Of a DNA stretch of 64,000 nucleotides, positions 12,879 to 24,505 are shown piece after piece. Source of the stretch: Halictus rubicundus (lineage: Eukaryota > Arthropoda > Insecta > Hymenoptera > Halictidae); the NCBI RefSeq assembly GCF_050948215.1, contig NC_135149.1:3329001-3393000 (forward strand), in the 5' to 3' direction. The translations under genes were made by a program, and so were the position numbers. The notes beneath the pieces were generated by a model. The model saw nothing but the letters and a program-made list of their open reading frames with translations, had not been told where the DNA came from and ran no database searches. The number at the start of each line of letters is the position of its first letter. Position 1 is the stretch's first letter.

Positions 12879-14545
12879 CAGTGACTCCCAAAAATATTCG
12901 GACACTAGCTATAACTAACTTTACGACTTGATAATTCCTTTGTTAATAAAGCAATCGTCCCGGGAATTGTTTCTAGCAATAAAAGATTTATTAATGTTGA
13001 TAAACATAGATAATTTATTTGAAAAATATACATAAATTCCATAATAAAAATTAGTAAGAGAAATGATGTACCATTTTTGGCTCACAAAAATATTCGGACA
13101 ATATTAATTTTTCTATTTAGATAATGTAATTTAGCATTACAAAATTTGTTTAATACTTCGTGGCATAACCATTTTGTTTAAGAACATGTCTTAACCTGTT
13201 TGGCATATTGTTTGTAATTTTTTTTTAATATTCAACAGTTATATTCGACCACTCAGTTGCAAGTCTTTGCTTTAATTCAGCTATCGATGTAATTGGGGTT
13301 TTTCAAATTTTTCTATCCAATTCATCCCTCAAATTCTCGATAGGATTAAGGTCCGGTGATTGGGGCGGCGAATGAAGAATATTGGGGCAGCGGTATAATA
13401 AAAATTCTTGCACAATACGTGACTTGTGCTTGGGGTCGTTGTCTTGGTAAAACTCAAAAGTATTATTAAGTATCATTTTTTCAGCACTTTGAATTAAATT
13501 ATTTTTGAGTATATTTAAATAATGATTTTTCTCCATGATACCGTCAATAAACACTAGGTTACCGACTCCATATGACGAAATGCAACCCCAGACCATTACG
13601 CTGCCTCCGCCGTGTTTCACTGTACCTCTTGTATTTTCAAAATTAAACACTTTATTCGCTTTCCGCCACACCATAGTTCTTCCGTCGGAATTGTACAGAT
13701 TGAATTTGCTTTCATCAGCAAATATGACATCCTTCCACCATGTCTCATCCTTAGAAATTAGCTCTCTTGCAAAGGTTTTTCGTTTATTCCTGTTCTTTTC
13801 GTTGATAAATGGTTTTTTTCTAGCTACTCTTCCATTGTAACCAGCTTGCCTCAGCACTCTCCGAACTGTTTCGGCTGAAACATTTTTGGAGCTTTCTCCT
13901 AATAGCTCACTAACTAGTTTTGGAGCACTTAAGCGCGGATTTTTTTTTCACTTTCCGAATAATTTTGCTTTTCTCCCTCGTACATAAGAGACTTGGTATT
14001 CCAGTTTGCGGAATAGAATCAATGCGATTCTCAATATAAAATCGTCGACAGGTATCTGCAGCAGTACTCTTACTTATACGAAGCATTGCACTAATATCGC
14101 GATAGGTTTTTCCTTATTCTCGATGAAAAATTACAAGCTGTCGCACATCGAAACTCGTATTCTATCATTTGCGACCCATTTTGAACGAATTCACGTTTAC
14201 TACTGACAGTAGTGAGGTGGCATGGACATCCAATGGTCCACGAGATTCTGTTTGTAAACAAACGTTTTCTCGTTCTTGGAATATCGCGTCCCCAGAAGGC
14301 GATTGCCAGAGAAATATAATACGTGTCCGAATATTTTTGTGAGCCACAAATGGTCCATTATTTCGTTTAATAATTTTTATTATGAAACGTATGTATATTT
14401 TTCAAATAAATTATATATGCTTATCATCCTTAATAAATGTTTTATTGCTAGAAACAATTTCCAGGGCGATTGCTTTATCAACAAACGAATTATTAAATCA
14501 TAAAGTTAGTTATACCTAGTGTCCGAATATTTATGGGAGTCACTG
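12879..14545 (-). mobile_element. Tc1-type transposon, IR/DR organisation (1667 bp)
   Basis: TA duplications at 12877-12878 and 14546-14547 flank the element. Each end is a 222-bp inverted repeat (12879-13100 and 14324-14545), moderately diverged between arms. Each arm carries two copies of a motif containing AAAAATATTCGGACA: an outer one at the tip (12879-12904, 14520-14545) and an inner one (13079-13100, 14324-14345). This inverted-repeat/direct-repeat layout is known for some Tc1 elements, where the direct repeats are transposase binding sites. The encoded transposase is on the minus strand and is broken. Confidence 0.9.
13303..14160 (-). pseudogene. Tc1-type DDE transposase, disrupted
   Basis: The longest open part (13303-13857) encodes the catalytic core of a Tc1 transposase. 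First Asp is in FADESKFN, second Asp in YQDNDPKHKS, and Glu in SPDLNPIENL, giving a DD34E-like triad. The usual NLWDELDR motif reads NLRDELDR, so the Trp is replaced. Upstream, the helix-turn-helix part is recognisable (motif GKTYRDISAMLRISKST) but is interrupted by an in-frame TAA at 14114-14116 and by a frame change at the nine-T run 13940-13948. The copy therefore cannot make a full protein as sequenced. One of the lesions lies in a homopolymer, so a sequencing error could account for it, but not for the stop. Confidence 0.88.
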
Positions 14546-16098
14546 TATATCGCGAGATCGTGGACGTCGTTTATCTGAGACAGCGGAATCGAACGCGCGT
14601 TAACATAGCGGAAAGCGAGATGAATAAACGACCGTCCGTGCAAGAAAAATCGCAGAAAAATGCTGCCAGTCGCGAGTCTTGCTTGAGGAGAGTGACGTCA
14701 TTGTCAGAACGCGAAAGAAATCGGCCGGTGCAGGCGCAATCAATCCGTTGCCCCGTTGGCTTGCCCCTGGCCCCTGGCCCCCTGCTCGGCCGGTTTCCCG
14801 CGGGTTCTGTTCCCCAGCGAGGACTTGAGGCATGCCTCGAGTGATATTGCCAGTGACATGCATTGTCCCATTGTGAAACAGAACTACCCCTTTCCTCCGT
14901 TTAACCGAGCCTCTCTCCGCCACTGCGAAATATACGAGAGAGAGAGAGGGGGGGGGGAGATACCAGAACCCCTCCCCCCTTCAGCCTCCTCTCTTCTCGG
15001 CTCGGCTCTCCTCCGTCGGAGATGTTTTAAATAATATTGAAAATGGAGTTCTGGCTCGATGCCTGCTCGTCCCATATATACCAGATGGAGTAGTTCTGAA
15101 AAACTCTTCGATTATATCGAGAGCCGGCCAGAACGACGATCCTCCGGACCCCCGGCTAACTTTATTTTCATCTTTTTCTCCGCAGGCCGAGGAAACGGAC
15201 TGAACGGGGATCACAGATCTCCGCCACTCGACGGGAAACTTTCATTAAAGTTTACACGCGACCTCGGGTATTATGAAAATAAGAGAAACGAGGGAAGAGA
15301 GCAGGAGAGAAGCGATCAGAAAACGAGGGAATCAATTTCGCTTTATTCAATTGGCCGCTTCCTCGCTCGCGCCCGCTCGCGACGCGTCTCCTCCCGTTAA
15401 CCCGATCGAAGCGGACGCCCGAGAAAAGTGCACGTCGAACCGTGGAATTGATCGTCTCCGGGTTTAATTAAAATTTTCCATCTCGCGGCGCGATCCTGTC
15501 CGTTCCGTATGCGTGTAAAACAGCGCGTGACAAATTAACCAGTAGGCCGGCCGCTTGTACACGTGCGCCGTGCGCGCGCAACCATTTATAATTTTGCGTA
15601 AATTGCTACGCTGCGTTGCCCTCCCAACCGGGTACATCTTCAATTACCGTCCTCTTGTTTTTACGACGATCAGAAACTTGCGTGTAGAATGCTAATTAGC
15701 TACTCCCGGTGCAATTGCAGTGCCCGGACGCCAGACAAATTTAATCCGGACGAACGCGAAATTTTATTTAAGGTTCCATCCCCGGCTTCGACGAGGAAAC
15801 TGTATTAACGATGGAAGCGCGACGCTGTCAAAGCGATCCTCTCCCGCGAGACGGAGATCCTTTATGTTTTCAATGATCGTGAAACAGGAAATCCAAAGTG
15901 GGTCGTCTTAAGATATTCGCTGGTTTGTAGCATTGAAATTTACTTTTCTTCAACCCTCGGAGCACCCTGCCGAGTCTATTCAGACCCAAGTGTTCATTTA
16001 CCGTGTTTCCTTTAACAACTGTTTACGTTCTTCTGCTTGCTTTAGAATTGTTTATACGTTCTGGTTGCCCGTACAACGTTTGCTCCGTTGATTATTCG
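14546..16098. other. Gene-free stretch
   Basis: Overlapping frames on both strands and a short G/GA-rich tract near 14938-14960. No recognisable gene or repeat with defined ends. Confidence 0.4.
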
Positions 16099-16245
16099 TA
16101 GACTGCGGATTTGATGCTTTCATGACAAAGATCGGTGGGTACGATTTAAAATAGTGTAATTGGAAATATCAATGTATTATTTTGATGTTACTAAAATTAT
16201 AATCAACGCGCAATATTTCTATTTTGCACGGAGATCCGCAGTCTA
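16099..16245. mobile_element. MITE, TAGACTGCGGAT family, copy 2
   Basis: A 147-bp element with perfect 12-bp inverted ends (TAGACTGCGGAT at 16099-16110, ATCCGCAGTCTA at 16234-16245). An exact 8-bp target-site duplication ATTATTCG flanks it (16091-16098 and 16246-16253). This is the best-preserved copy in the window and supports a hAT- or P-type origin. Confidence 0.85.
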
Positions 16246-16843
16246 ATTATTCGTATCCACTGTTGCGAGCAAAGAACCGTGCAACTGATAAAAGAGAAGG
16301 AGACGCGTGCAGGTCCACATTAACCCATCCCGGGCTGTGAGAGTTAATCTCTAAGCAGTCGGGTGTTCCCGGCACCCCATGAATAAATTTGAATGGCATT
16401 ACTTCGTTTCAGGAAGCATACTAAATTAGCTGGAACATTTTCTCTCGAGGAAAGACGCGCCCGAGGAAAGAAATTGGGATGCTCGGCGACCACTCGACTG
16501 CTCGGGGATCGAACATCCCCTAAATTCGATGGCTGAGAAGTAGGCTCACCGTGTGTATCGAACTTCTTGATGATGGTTTCGATGATCGTTGTCCTGGGCG
16601 CCACGTGACCTCTTCTAACAGGCATCTCAGGACTATTCCCAGGTACCTGGGCCGACGAAACGTTTGGCGTTCGAACGTGGGCTCGTTAAGCCTGTGTAAT
16701 AATTAACGCGTAACACTACAGCACTGAGAAAACACTCGCAGCATGCGTACAAGCACGGTAGAAAAAAGCACAGCACGAGTTGAGCATAATGATCATCGAG
16801 GACAGAGAGATAGAAATGTCGAGAAACTGGGGTAAAGAAAGAC

Positions 16844-16848
<5 letters not shown>

Positions 16849-16900
<52 letters not shown>
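16849..16900. repeat. (GA)n microsatellite
   Basis: About 26 uninterrupted GA units. Confidence 0.95.
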
Positions 16901-16903
<3 letters not shown>

Positions 16904-18037
16904 GAAGGAAAGGGGGGAAATAGAGAAGAAGAAGCACCGGCTTATTAGCGGCGACGTGTCCTCGCGATTTTCGTTCTTGAACCTTTTGTTCTTGCCTATT
17001 TATGTGTGTGTGGACACGAAGATAGGGAGGACCGACGGAGTGGTTGAAGGAGGCAGAAACAGCGAGAAAAAGAGAAAGAGATAAAAGAGAGAATAAGATT
17101 CGTTGCTGCTCGGACGTCGAACGATGTTCCTTCGCTTTCGGCTTCCTTGCGTACGTACAAAACGAAGGAGGATAACGAATGGGGGGAGGTTCCACTGAAA
17201 CGGTGACGATGCTGTTGGCCCGAATTATTCTTCTCGTTCCTCTCCTTGGAGATTCCTCGGAGATTTCTCGGAGAAGCTTCTAATTTCTGCGTTGGACCCG
17301 GTTCTTCGTCTACCTATATTCTAAATGGTCGATCATCGGCATCCCTCGGTATCGGGGTTCTGCTCGCTCATGCTGTTTCGCGAAACCGGTCGATCCAAGG
17401 ACGCGATCCAAGGAAGGTCTCGCGTCCACGATACTCTTCTCCGCTTCTGTTTCGAGCTCGTACGCCTGATCGTCTCAAGCCGCGCGATCCACGCGAGAAA
17501 ACATCTATTTATAGGCGATATTCTTTCGGTTGTTCGCGGCGCACGTTTCTCCACGAATTCCAAGCGGAGAGAGGTCCTCTTCCTAATCCCTCGGACGAAC
17601 GGGTTCCGCGCGTTCCGTCTCCGTTGCACGCGCAGTTTCGACGGTCAGCGCTTCTTCGGCGTCTCGGAGCGTGGACCTCCGCGGAGCGTTCCCTTCGGAC
17701 AGGGTGATCCGGTGCGGAATCGACCTGGTCGGCTCGTAGTCAAGCTTCCCTGCGGTCGGATGACGTCTCGGAGGAGCGGATTCCGCGGACATTTCCACGC
17801 GGGAGCGTCGCCTGCCGGACCGAGAGCGTTTTCGGTCCTTGAACGCGCGTTCCTTTTTGCTTGGTTTTCTCACCGGCACCGGGACGAGCAGAGACGACCG
17901 AGTGTCCCGCGCGAGCCGCTTGCCTGTTTCTCCGCTGCGAAATCCCGACTCGGCAGAAAGTAGAAAATCCCGTGTACCATGGCCGAGATATCGGGCGAAA
18001 TGAAAACACGGTGTCAGAGGCAATCAGGGCAGAAAAA

Positions 18038-18094
18038 AAGAAAGAGAGAGAGAGAGGGGGGGGGGAGAGAGAAAGAGAAAGAGAGAGAGAGAGA
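18038..18094. repeat. GA-rich low-complexity tract
   Basis: GA units interrupted by a G run and by GAAA steps. Confidence 0.9.
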
Positions 18095-18194
18095 TAGAAC
18101 AAGGTAGGGCGATCTCGAAGAAGGCACGTGGTCCGCGCTCTCGACTATTTCCAGAACCGCGAGCTCGGGTGTCCGAGATTGATCGAACACGACG

Positions 18195-18243
18195 ACACGA
18201 TGCGAACACGATGCGAACGCGATTGCGAGCACGATGCGAACCC
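18195..18243. repeat. Short tandem repeat, about 11-12 bp unit
   Basis: Four adjacent units resembling CACGATGCGAA; the third unit is diverged. They lie within the CpG-rich stretch. Confidence 0.75.
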
Positions 18244-18997
18244 GCTGTCACGTTGGAACGCGTACACCCCCGAATCGAATGTCCTGGTTCACGGGGGTCA
18301 GCCAGTCGTGCATCTCACCTCGAGAGCTCTTCTCGAGAGCAGGCCTCAGGGACAGGTATTTTTATACCTCTTCTTCATTCTCCGAGGGACCGACCGAGAG
18401 GCGGCGGCGGCGACGGCGCGCGTCACGAGGCGGCTCTCGCAACCTTCTCCCCTCGATATTTCTCGAAATACTCATCCGGCCCGAGTAACCTGTTGGCGAC
18501 GGCCACTGACACTGCCCGCCGCGCCGAACAACCACCGTTCCTCCGCGTCCTCTGCCTCGGTCTCTGTGTTCCTCCGTTCCTTCGTTCCTGCGCGAACCTC
18601 CTCTCCGCACCGCGAACCTTCCGCACAGGATACACACGCACAGAGTCTCTCTTCACCTCTCCTCTCCTCTCCTCGCCGCTGTGTCGGAGGGTTGTCGAAA
18701 AAATCGATGAAAAATCGAGCTCCTCCCCTTCTTCCCGTAACGACGTGTCACCGAACCACCGACGAGGATGCGGTGCCCGCGTTCCACCTTGCGACTCACG
18801 GATCGCGCTCGCTCTCGCTCCTGCGTCACTGACCTACTATCGTCCTCGGCGAGGTGCACCACGACCCTAGCGAATCTTCCATTATCCCACGCTCGGGATC
18901 CCGTACCAGAGAACCAGAGAGAACCAACGACCGGCACCACTACTCGCTGACCCAGCCCGTTCCGCTAAACACTGTTGCTTTCCCGCGTGCTGCCACT

Positions 18998-19052
18998 GCT
19001 GCTTCTGCTGCGGCTGCGGCTACGGCTGCGGCTGCGGCTACGGCTGCTCCCA
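18998..19052. repeat. GCT/GCG trinucleotide repeat
   Basis: Alternating GCT, GCG and ACG steps; polyalanine would be read in one frame of either strand, but no supported gene covers it. A second trinucleotide tract, (GAC)n, lies at 19322-19350. Confidence 0.85.
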
Positions 19053-19318
19053 CCTCCGAATCGGGTGCGTCTACCGGCGTCCCGAGAAGGGGAGGCGTTC
19101 CCAAGCACCCGCGTGCCGGAACCCGTCGGCTCTCTGTCTCTGACCCAGGTGAGAGTACGCGAGAGAGTACACGAGAGACCGCTCGATTGCGGGACCTGAC
19201 GAGGCGTCGTTTGTGTTCCCGATCTATCAATGCGTGGCGCGCGATGGGTTTCCGCTAGTCGCCGTCGTTCGGTCGGAACTGAAAACTACGAGAAGTCGCG
19301 ACGGGCCGACGTCTCTCT

Positions 19319-19351
<33 letters not shown>

Positions 19352-19649
19352 AAGACGACGCCGGCGACGACGGCACCGTTAGGGAGGTCGGTTGCTAGCC
19401 GACGCCTGCGCGTTTCGATACCCGACTCTCTCCTCTCCGCTTCTCCGCCGCGAACGCCACCCGATTACACCGCCCCATCTTCGCTCTCTCACCCCCTCGC
19501 ATGGCCCACTGATAATATTGATAAGGTCCCGCGTCTCTTTCCGACACCGGCCGCGCTTCCTCCTCGTCTCGCGCGAATCCGAACGCGCGCACGATCGCGC
19601 GGTCACCGGCGAAACTCGCGCGAATAATCAGGATTTTTGCGGATCCTGA

Positions 19650-22350
19650 TCCAACCGATCGGTTAATTATCGCGTCGATTTCCTCACCTTTTCACCGATC
19701 GAATAGCGCCACGATCGGTCCTGTGCTTGCCTGCGCCATCGTTTTTTAGCACTTTCACTGCAAAAGGGAACCTTTTTGGGAACCTACGGTCGACAGGTAT
19801 AGACTGCGGGAAATAAACGTGACACATAAACATACATAAATAGACTTTATGCGAAATAAACATTTTCTGTATTTTTTCTACGATATAGAAGCCACTTAAG
19901 GACGTTCAACTTTCTTTAATAATTTTACTAGATCGATGGTAATATACTGATGCTACTAAATTCTTTCAATCTTTACTCTGTGCCAAATTGCAACTACTCA
20001 TTTTTGACATAAACGCGTAACGTCCGTAGGCTATCCATAACTACAGACTTTAAGCTTCCTTTTGGTATAGCACAATTACTGAAAATCCTAATTGATAGAC
20101 TACCCGTAGATAGTAAGTGTCAACTAGAAACGATTCGTATGTGTATCGCAATTCGTATATCTCCGTATCAAAGCGTTCTTATTTTCGCTGCAACAATAAT
20201 TCAATTGCGAATTACTTTGGCCAGCCACAATGATCGCTATACGAATGTCGCGTAGCAAAAAGCTTATGTCTTTAAGCTAAAAAGCGCCGTAGTTCAACAA
20301 TTAACGAAGGTACAACAAGCTTTGTTGAACCCTTGGACGCGACGGTGTCCTGACCCATTTTAGTCATTCGTTGAACCCTAGATGACTAATCTAGAGAGGA
20401 TCAAAATCATATCAAAAGTTGATAAACAAAGCAGTGTATGGTTCTAATCAGGAGTTGAATCAGTTCAAGGGTTGAAACGAATCGAAACTTTGAGTCATCA
20501 ATTTCGTAGCGTGAATAATCTAGCGTACGCGCGAACATGAAAAAATGCGACCGCTTTGTTTATTTCAACGCTTTATTAGAAATCGATAACGCGTATGAAA
20601 TGACTTCGTAAAAAATTTGCAGGTACAAGATAATTTACAGCTGCGATAATTAGCGATAACAATTACGTAAAAGTCGACGCAAGTATCCATCCTGGATACA
20701 CACCAGTTAACAGTGTTATTCGGTACTGAATTTATTAATTGAAACATTCGGAACGAATGTAATCCGCGGCTTAAATGGATCATCCGATTTCGCAAGATAT
20801 TCGAATGCTCACCATTTTTACGGAAGGTTAGTCATCGAGAACACGTACCCAGGAAAACTGAATAAATGGTTGTCTAAGTGGACCTGAATGTTGCCGTTAA
20901 TATAATCGAGGGTTAATATCGATCCGATATCGTGTTTGAACTGTGTTCCAACATGCAAACGATAATTTTTATCGACGCGACACTCGAAGAATTACGTAGG
21001 AAATTTACTGCAAGCATCGTTTGCAGAGAAATGTAGAAATAAGACAACTTATGAAATCGTTTCCATAAAATTGCTTTTCGATGCATATACTATTCTAAAA
21101 AAATGCGAAACAATAGTCGCAACGTTTAGATTTGCGATACATTTTACTCCAATCATACGAATGAAGAAAATAGAGAATGAATTCTTTGCGAAACAGTAGC
21201 TTGTTAGCATGTATATTTAATGAACCTCCAATTAGGCGTAACCTCGTACCATTCTCGCAGAATTTCGCGATCGATCGAAATTTTCGTGTGTCAAACTGGA
21301 TTTCGGCCAGATTAGTATTAATGTATGAGATCGTAAAAGTCTCGAATTGTTGCTGTGCGAACGAGAATGGCCCTTTTTAATAGCGGTTTCCTAATAAAAA
21401 ACGCGAACGAGATCGCTATCGCTAGACTGCGGATGTTTGTGCAATAAAGTAGCTACTCTTATACCGTTGTTTAAGAAATGTCGTTCGTTTAAAAAATACG
21501 TTCCATCCGTGAAGATAGGAATTTGCGAGGACAAGTAATAATTAGCGTTGTCGATTAGAAGTTTGCGACTGCTGCTAATCGTGGTTCTGGCGGCTCGGAT
21601 TATTTTTAAACAGAGAAAGGATCGTTCCGATTTCGCGACGCAGGAATAATTAAACAGCGATTGGATAATTTACAGGGGCGGAAACAGGCAGTCGCGCGCT
21701 TGTTTATTTTATTGAAAGAGAATCGGTCGATCCGTCTCCTGTGAGACGTTCGTTTCCATTTCCAAGCGTCCTTCTCGTCATCGTCGTCGTCGCCATTCAC
21801 GGGTTTTGTTGTTTGGTAATCGACGCGAGGTCAGTTATAAGTCGTCACGAGCCATCACGGTCTAACAAAGAACGCGCTTACCATCGTGGATTAGCTGTCG
21901 CCAAGGCAGATGTCTTTGTGAACCAGACTGGTTCGCAAAATCTCCGACGATAATCGCCGGATTTATTATAGTACAAGAGCGATAGCGATCTTTGAAAAAT
22001 TAAATTGTGATAATCGATTGGAACACACTTCGGCTAATTCCATCGGAATTTTCTACGTTCTGAAAACTGCGTTGTGGATGCTTATGCACTTCTACTATAT
22101 AGATCAGACGAGTCTTCCAAAATCGATAAAATGTATTACATAATTGCAATTACTGGATATATAGATTGGCAAATGTATTAGTACGGAGAATAACATTTGG
22201 TTCCATTTCGTGTTAATTAATTTCTGTTGAGCGTTAATTCGATGGTACACTAATTTCAATTGATAAAAGGCTGAGAGGAGTATCATCCATCGATAAGATT
22301 GTTGCCGACGTACAGACATCTTTCGTAGGACTCTTGTACCAAAAGGAAAT
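19650..22350. other. AT-rich gene-free stretch with two solo MITE ends
   Basis: No supported gene. Left termini of the TAGACTGCGGAT family occur at 19800 (TAGACTGCGGG) and 21423 (TAGACTGCGGAT) without a clear matching right end, so these may be truncated copies. The plus-strand frame 21741-21953 looks like a signal peptide but has no ATG. Confidence 0.4.
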
Positions 22351-22353
22351 ACA

Positions 22354-22566
22354 TTAAACAGCTGCTGGTATAAAGATAAAACCACAGATGAGATATAGGA
22401 ACAGACCTACAGCACCGACGAGATATTTAGAAAGACTGCCAGCCTTACGGGAGAATGTGTCGCTCGAAAAATGCGGTGTTTTCTGCCGCCCTCTAGGATA
22501 GATTTTGACTGGAGTAAGAAACAGAAGGCCAACGACGGTATTTCGTCGGTGCAGAAGGTGAATCAT
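22354..22566 (-). CDS. Possible small membrane protein (70 aa), hypothetical
   Basis: An ATG-initiated frame of 70 codons encodes a basic N-terminal half followed by one hydrophobic segment near the C-terminus (LSKYLVGAVGLFLYLI), which could be a membrane span. I do not recognise the family. It is transcribed away from RPB6, whose start codon lies about 630 bp away. No splice partners or polyadenylation signal were identified. It may be a chance frame, but its composition is less biased than the frames in GC-rich parts of the window. Confidence 0.2.
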   Translation of the reverse strand: MIHLLHRRNTVVGLLFLTPVKIYPRGRQKTPHFSSDTFSRKAGSLSKYLVGAVGLFLYLICGFIFIPAAV

Positions 22567-23194
22567 CACGGACCCATATCGATTATCAAATGTTACATTC
22601 TCTGACCAGAGTTGGGCAAAATATTTATCTAAATAAAAATTTCGAATAACGAATAAAAGGACCTGACTGATGGCGAGCGCTCTAGATTTATCTTTTATCT
22701 AGCGCTTTTGACTACTGATAAGCCCCATCTTTGCATTATCGAGGAATGATTCGCGGCATCCCGGACCCTTGCTATTCTCATCGGTACACGTACACGTCGA
22801 CCTGGTGGTGTGTGAGTGTGCCGCGGCACGGCTGTTTGAACGAAGCTACGGCAGCGCCGTTGTTTACGATGTCGACCACGCGTGCTCAGATCATGCGACC
22901 GAATCAGAGAGGATACTCGGAAAATGTCACTCGACACTGAATGTGGAAAGTGCACCCAGCTCCCTATACTGGACGAAAATGGTACTATTTAGCTTCTCCT
23001 AGCGGCCGTTATAGCGGTACTATCGATTGTTCAAGGCCACCTGGTAAAACTGTTCCTTACTGTGTTTGTCACGTTTTGCGTCCTGTTCAGTTGGTTGACA
23101 CCCCCTGGTCGTGTTGTTGTGTGGTGGTTGCAATTTTCTATTGAAGAACACAGTTAGTAAATACAAAGAAATTTGTTTTAATTAATTGTGAAAA

Positions 23195-23966
23195 ATGGCG
23201 GATGACGATTTTGATGGGGACGAGTGAGTAACCGACTCCTTTATTATACAATGTTAGAAAATCTAATAACTGACACGTTTACGGAATACATAACCTATAT
23301 TCATTCACGTTATGCTGTTATTTACATTATTTTCTTATAGAATTACTATCTATGTCTTCAAAAATTTATTTATTTTTAATATCATCTTCTATGATATATG
23401 CGGTTAAGAATATATAATAAGAACAACGAATTATTTGGACAGCATAAAATGAATGAATACTATTCGTTTTTATATTCTACCATCCTGTCAACAGAGTATT
23501 AATTTTTCTACTTTGTACAGAGTGGCAGATGATTTTGATGATGTCGATGATGACGACAACATTGAACTGGAGCCTCAAGAGGAAGATGGAGAGAATATAG
23601 AACTGCTAGCAGCTGGTGAAGCAACTGGTGGAGTACAGCGATCAAAACGGATCACAACTAGATACATGACAAAGTATAAGTTACTTTAGAACATTTTTCT
23701 ATATTAATGTAATATGTATATAACGTGCATAGAAGTAACAATTATTTATTTACAGATATGAACGTGCCAGGGTGTTAGGGACAAGAGCATTACAAATAGC
23801 CATGTGTGCTCCAGTTATGGTAGAATTAGAAGGAGAGACGGATCCACTACAGATTGCAATGAAAGAGCTTAAACAGAGGAAAATTCCAATAGTTATCAGA
23901 CGATATTTGCCTGACAACAGCTACGAAGATTGGGGTATAGATGAATTAATTATCATAGATCATTAA
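23195..23966 (+). CDS. Polr2F: DNA-directed RNA polymerases I, II and III subunit RPABC2 (RPB6)
   Basis: Three coding exons: 23195-23223, 23521-23673 and 23756-23966, joined by GT-AG introns (donors GTGAGT and GTATAAGT) in consistent phase, giving 130 aa (human 127). The N-terminus is acidic (DDFDDVDDDDN), as in the family. The C-terminal exon is nearly invariant across animals: RITTRYMTKYERARVLGTRA, then the MAPV-like segment MCAPVMVELEGETDP, and the end RRYLPDNSYEDWGIDELII. RPB6 is a small shared subunit that helps assemble and stabilise all three nuclear RNA polymerases. The ATG at 23195 is the first in a leader without competing frames. A polyadenylation signal follows at 24095. Nothing looks degraded. 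Confidence 0.97.
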
Positions 23967-24094
23967 GCTTTCAGCAGCCTTGTATAACTCGATTTTAAGA
24001 TAATTTAAGATGGTTTAAGAGGCATTGGAATTTATTGTATCAATAATATTTCAATTATTATGTAAGCGAATACTTGTACAAAAAATTAAAGAAT

Positions 24095-24100
24095 AATAAA
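24095..24100 (+). promoter_or_regulatory. Polyadenylation signal of RPB6
   Basis: AATAAA lies about 130 nt after the RPB6 stop codon. Confidence 0.65.
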
Positions 24101-24505
24101 CTATGTTTTTTGCGTAATCATATCCTTTTGAAACTCTTCTTATTAGCAGCGCGAATGGAGTTAATTATGTCAACGGAGTAGGACTTTCATTGCTATTAGT
24201 TTTGAGGTTAGAAAACGTTGCATCAGCTTCGAGCGCTATAATGCCTTCGTATGCAAGAAAATATTAAAAAAATATGCGAACTATGTACCCGAAGAAACAG
24301 TGAAATGACAAAAAGCAAACATCGGAGGTGTGTGAATCATCTTATCACAAGCTTTATCGGAACAATTATATGATCGATAGCAGTGACAAAATTCTAACTT
24401 GCAGTGTGCAACAAGTTCATAAACGATTCGAATAATTTATTTATGTAAACAAAGAGGGTGCAAGGAATTTAGTAGTATGTAAAATTGTGTAAATACATGT
24501 AGAAT

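Larger units (their letters stand above)
17240..19640 (+). promoter_or_regulatory. CpG-rich region, possible promoter and non-coding first exon
   Basis: Compared with its surroundings this stretch is conspicuously rich in G, C and CpG and carries GA, GAC and GCT-type repeats. Long open frames exist in several overlapping frames of both strands, which is expected from GC-rich sequence and is not evidence of protein coding. A good plus-strand splice donor (CCCAG then GTGAGAGTA, junction near 19147/19148) could end a 5' untranslated exon of a gene whose coding exons are elsewhere. This is a hypothesis; transcripts would be needed. Confidence 0.3.

Noticed and set aside
16716..17195. 159-codon minus-strand frame with Ser-Leu repeats
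   Set aside because: Translation of a dinucleotide repeat; no splice signals or domain.
17325..17963. 212-codon plus-strand open frame
   Set aside because: It lies in CpG-rich DNA with equally long frames on the opposite strand and in other frames, an Arg/Ser/Pro-biased composition and no domain.
18128..18870. Two overlapping plus-strand frames of about 234 codons
   Set aside because: Two frames of the same length on one strand cannot both be coding; both are GC-driven and lack family similarity.
21741..21953. 70-codon plus-strand frame resembling a signal peptide plus a short secreted peptide
   Set aside because: It opens with GTG, contains no ATG, and has no splice evidence; the hydrophobic run comes from a GTCGTC-rich stretch.
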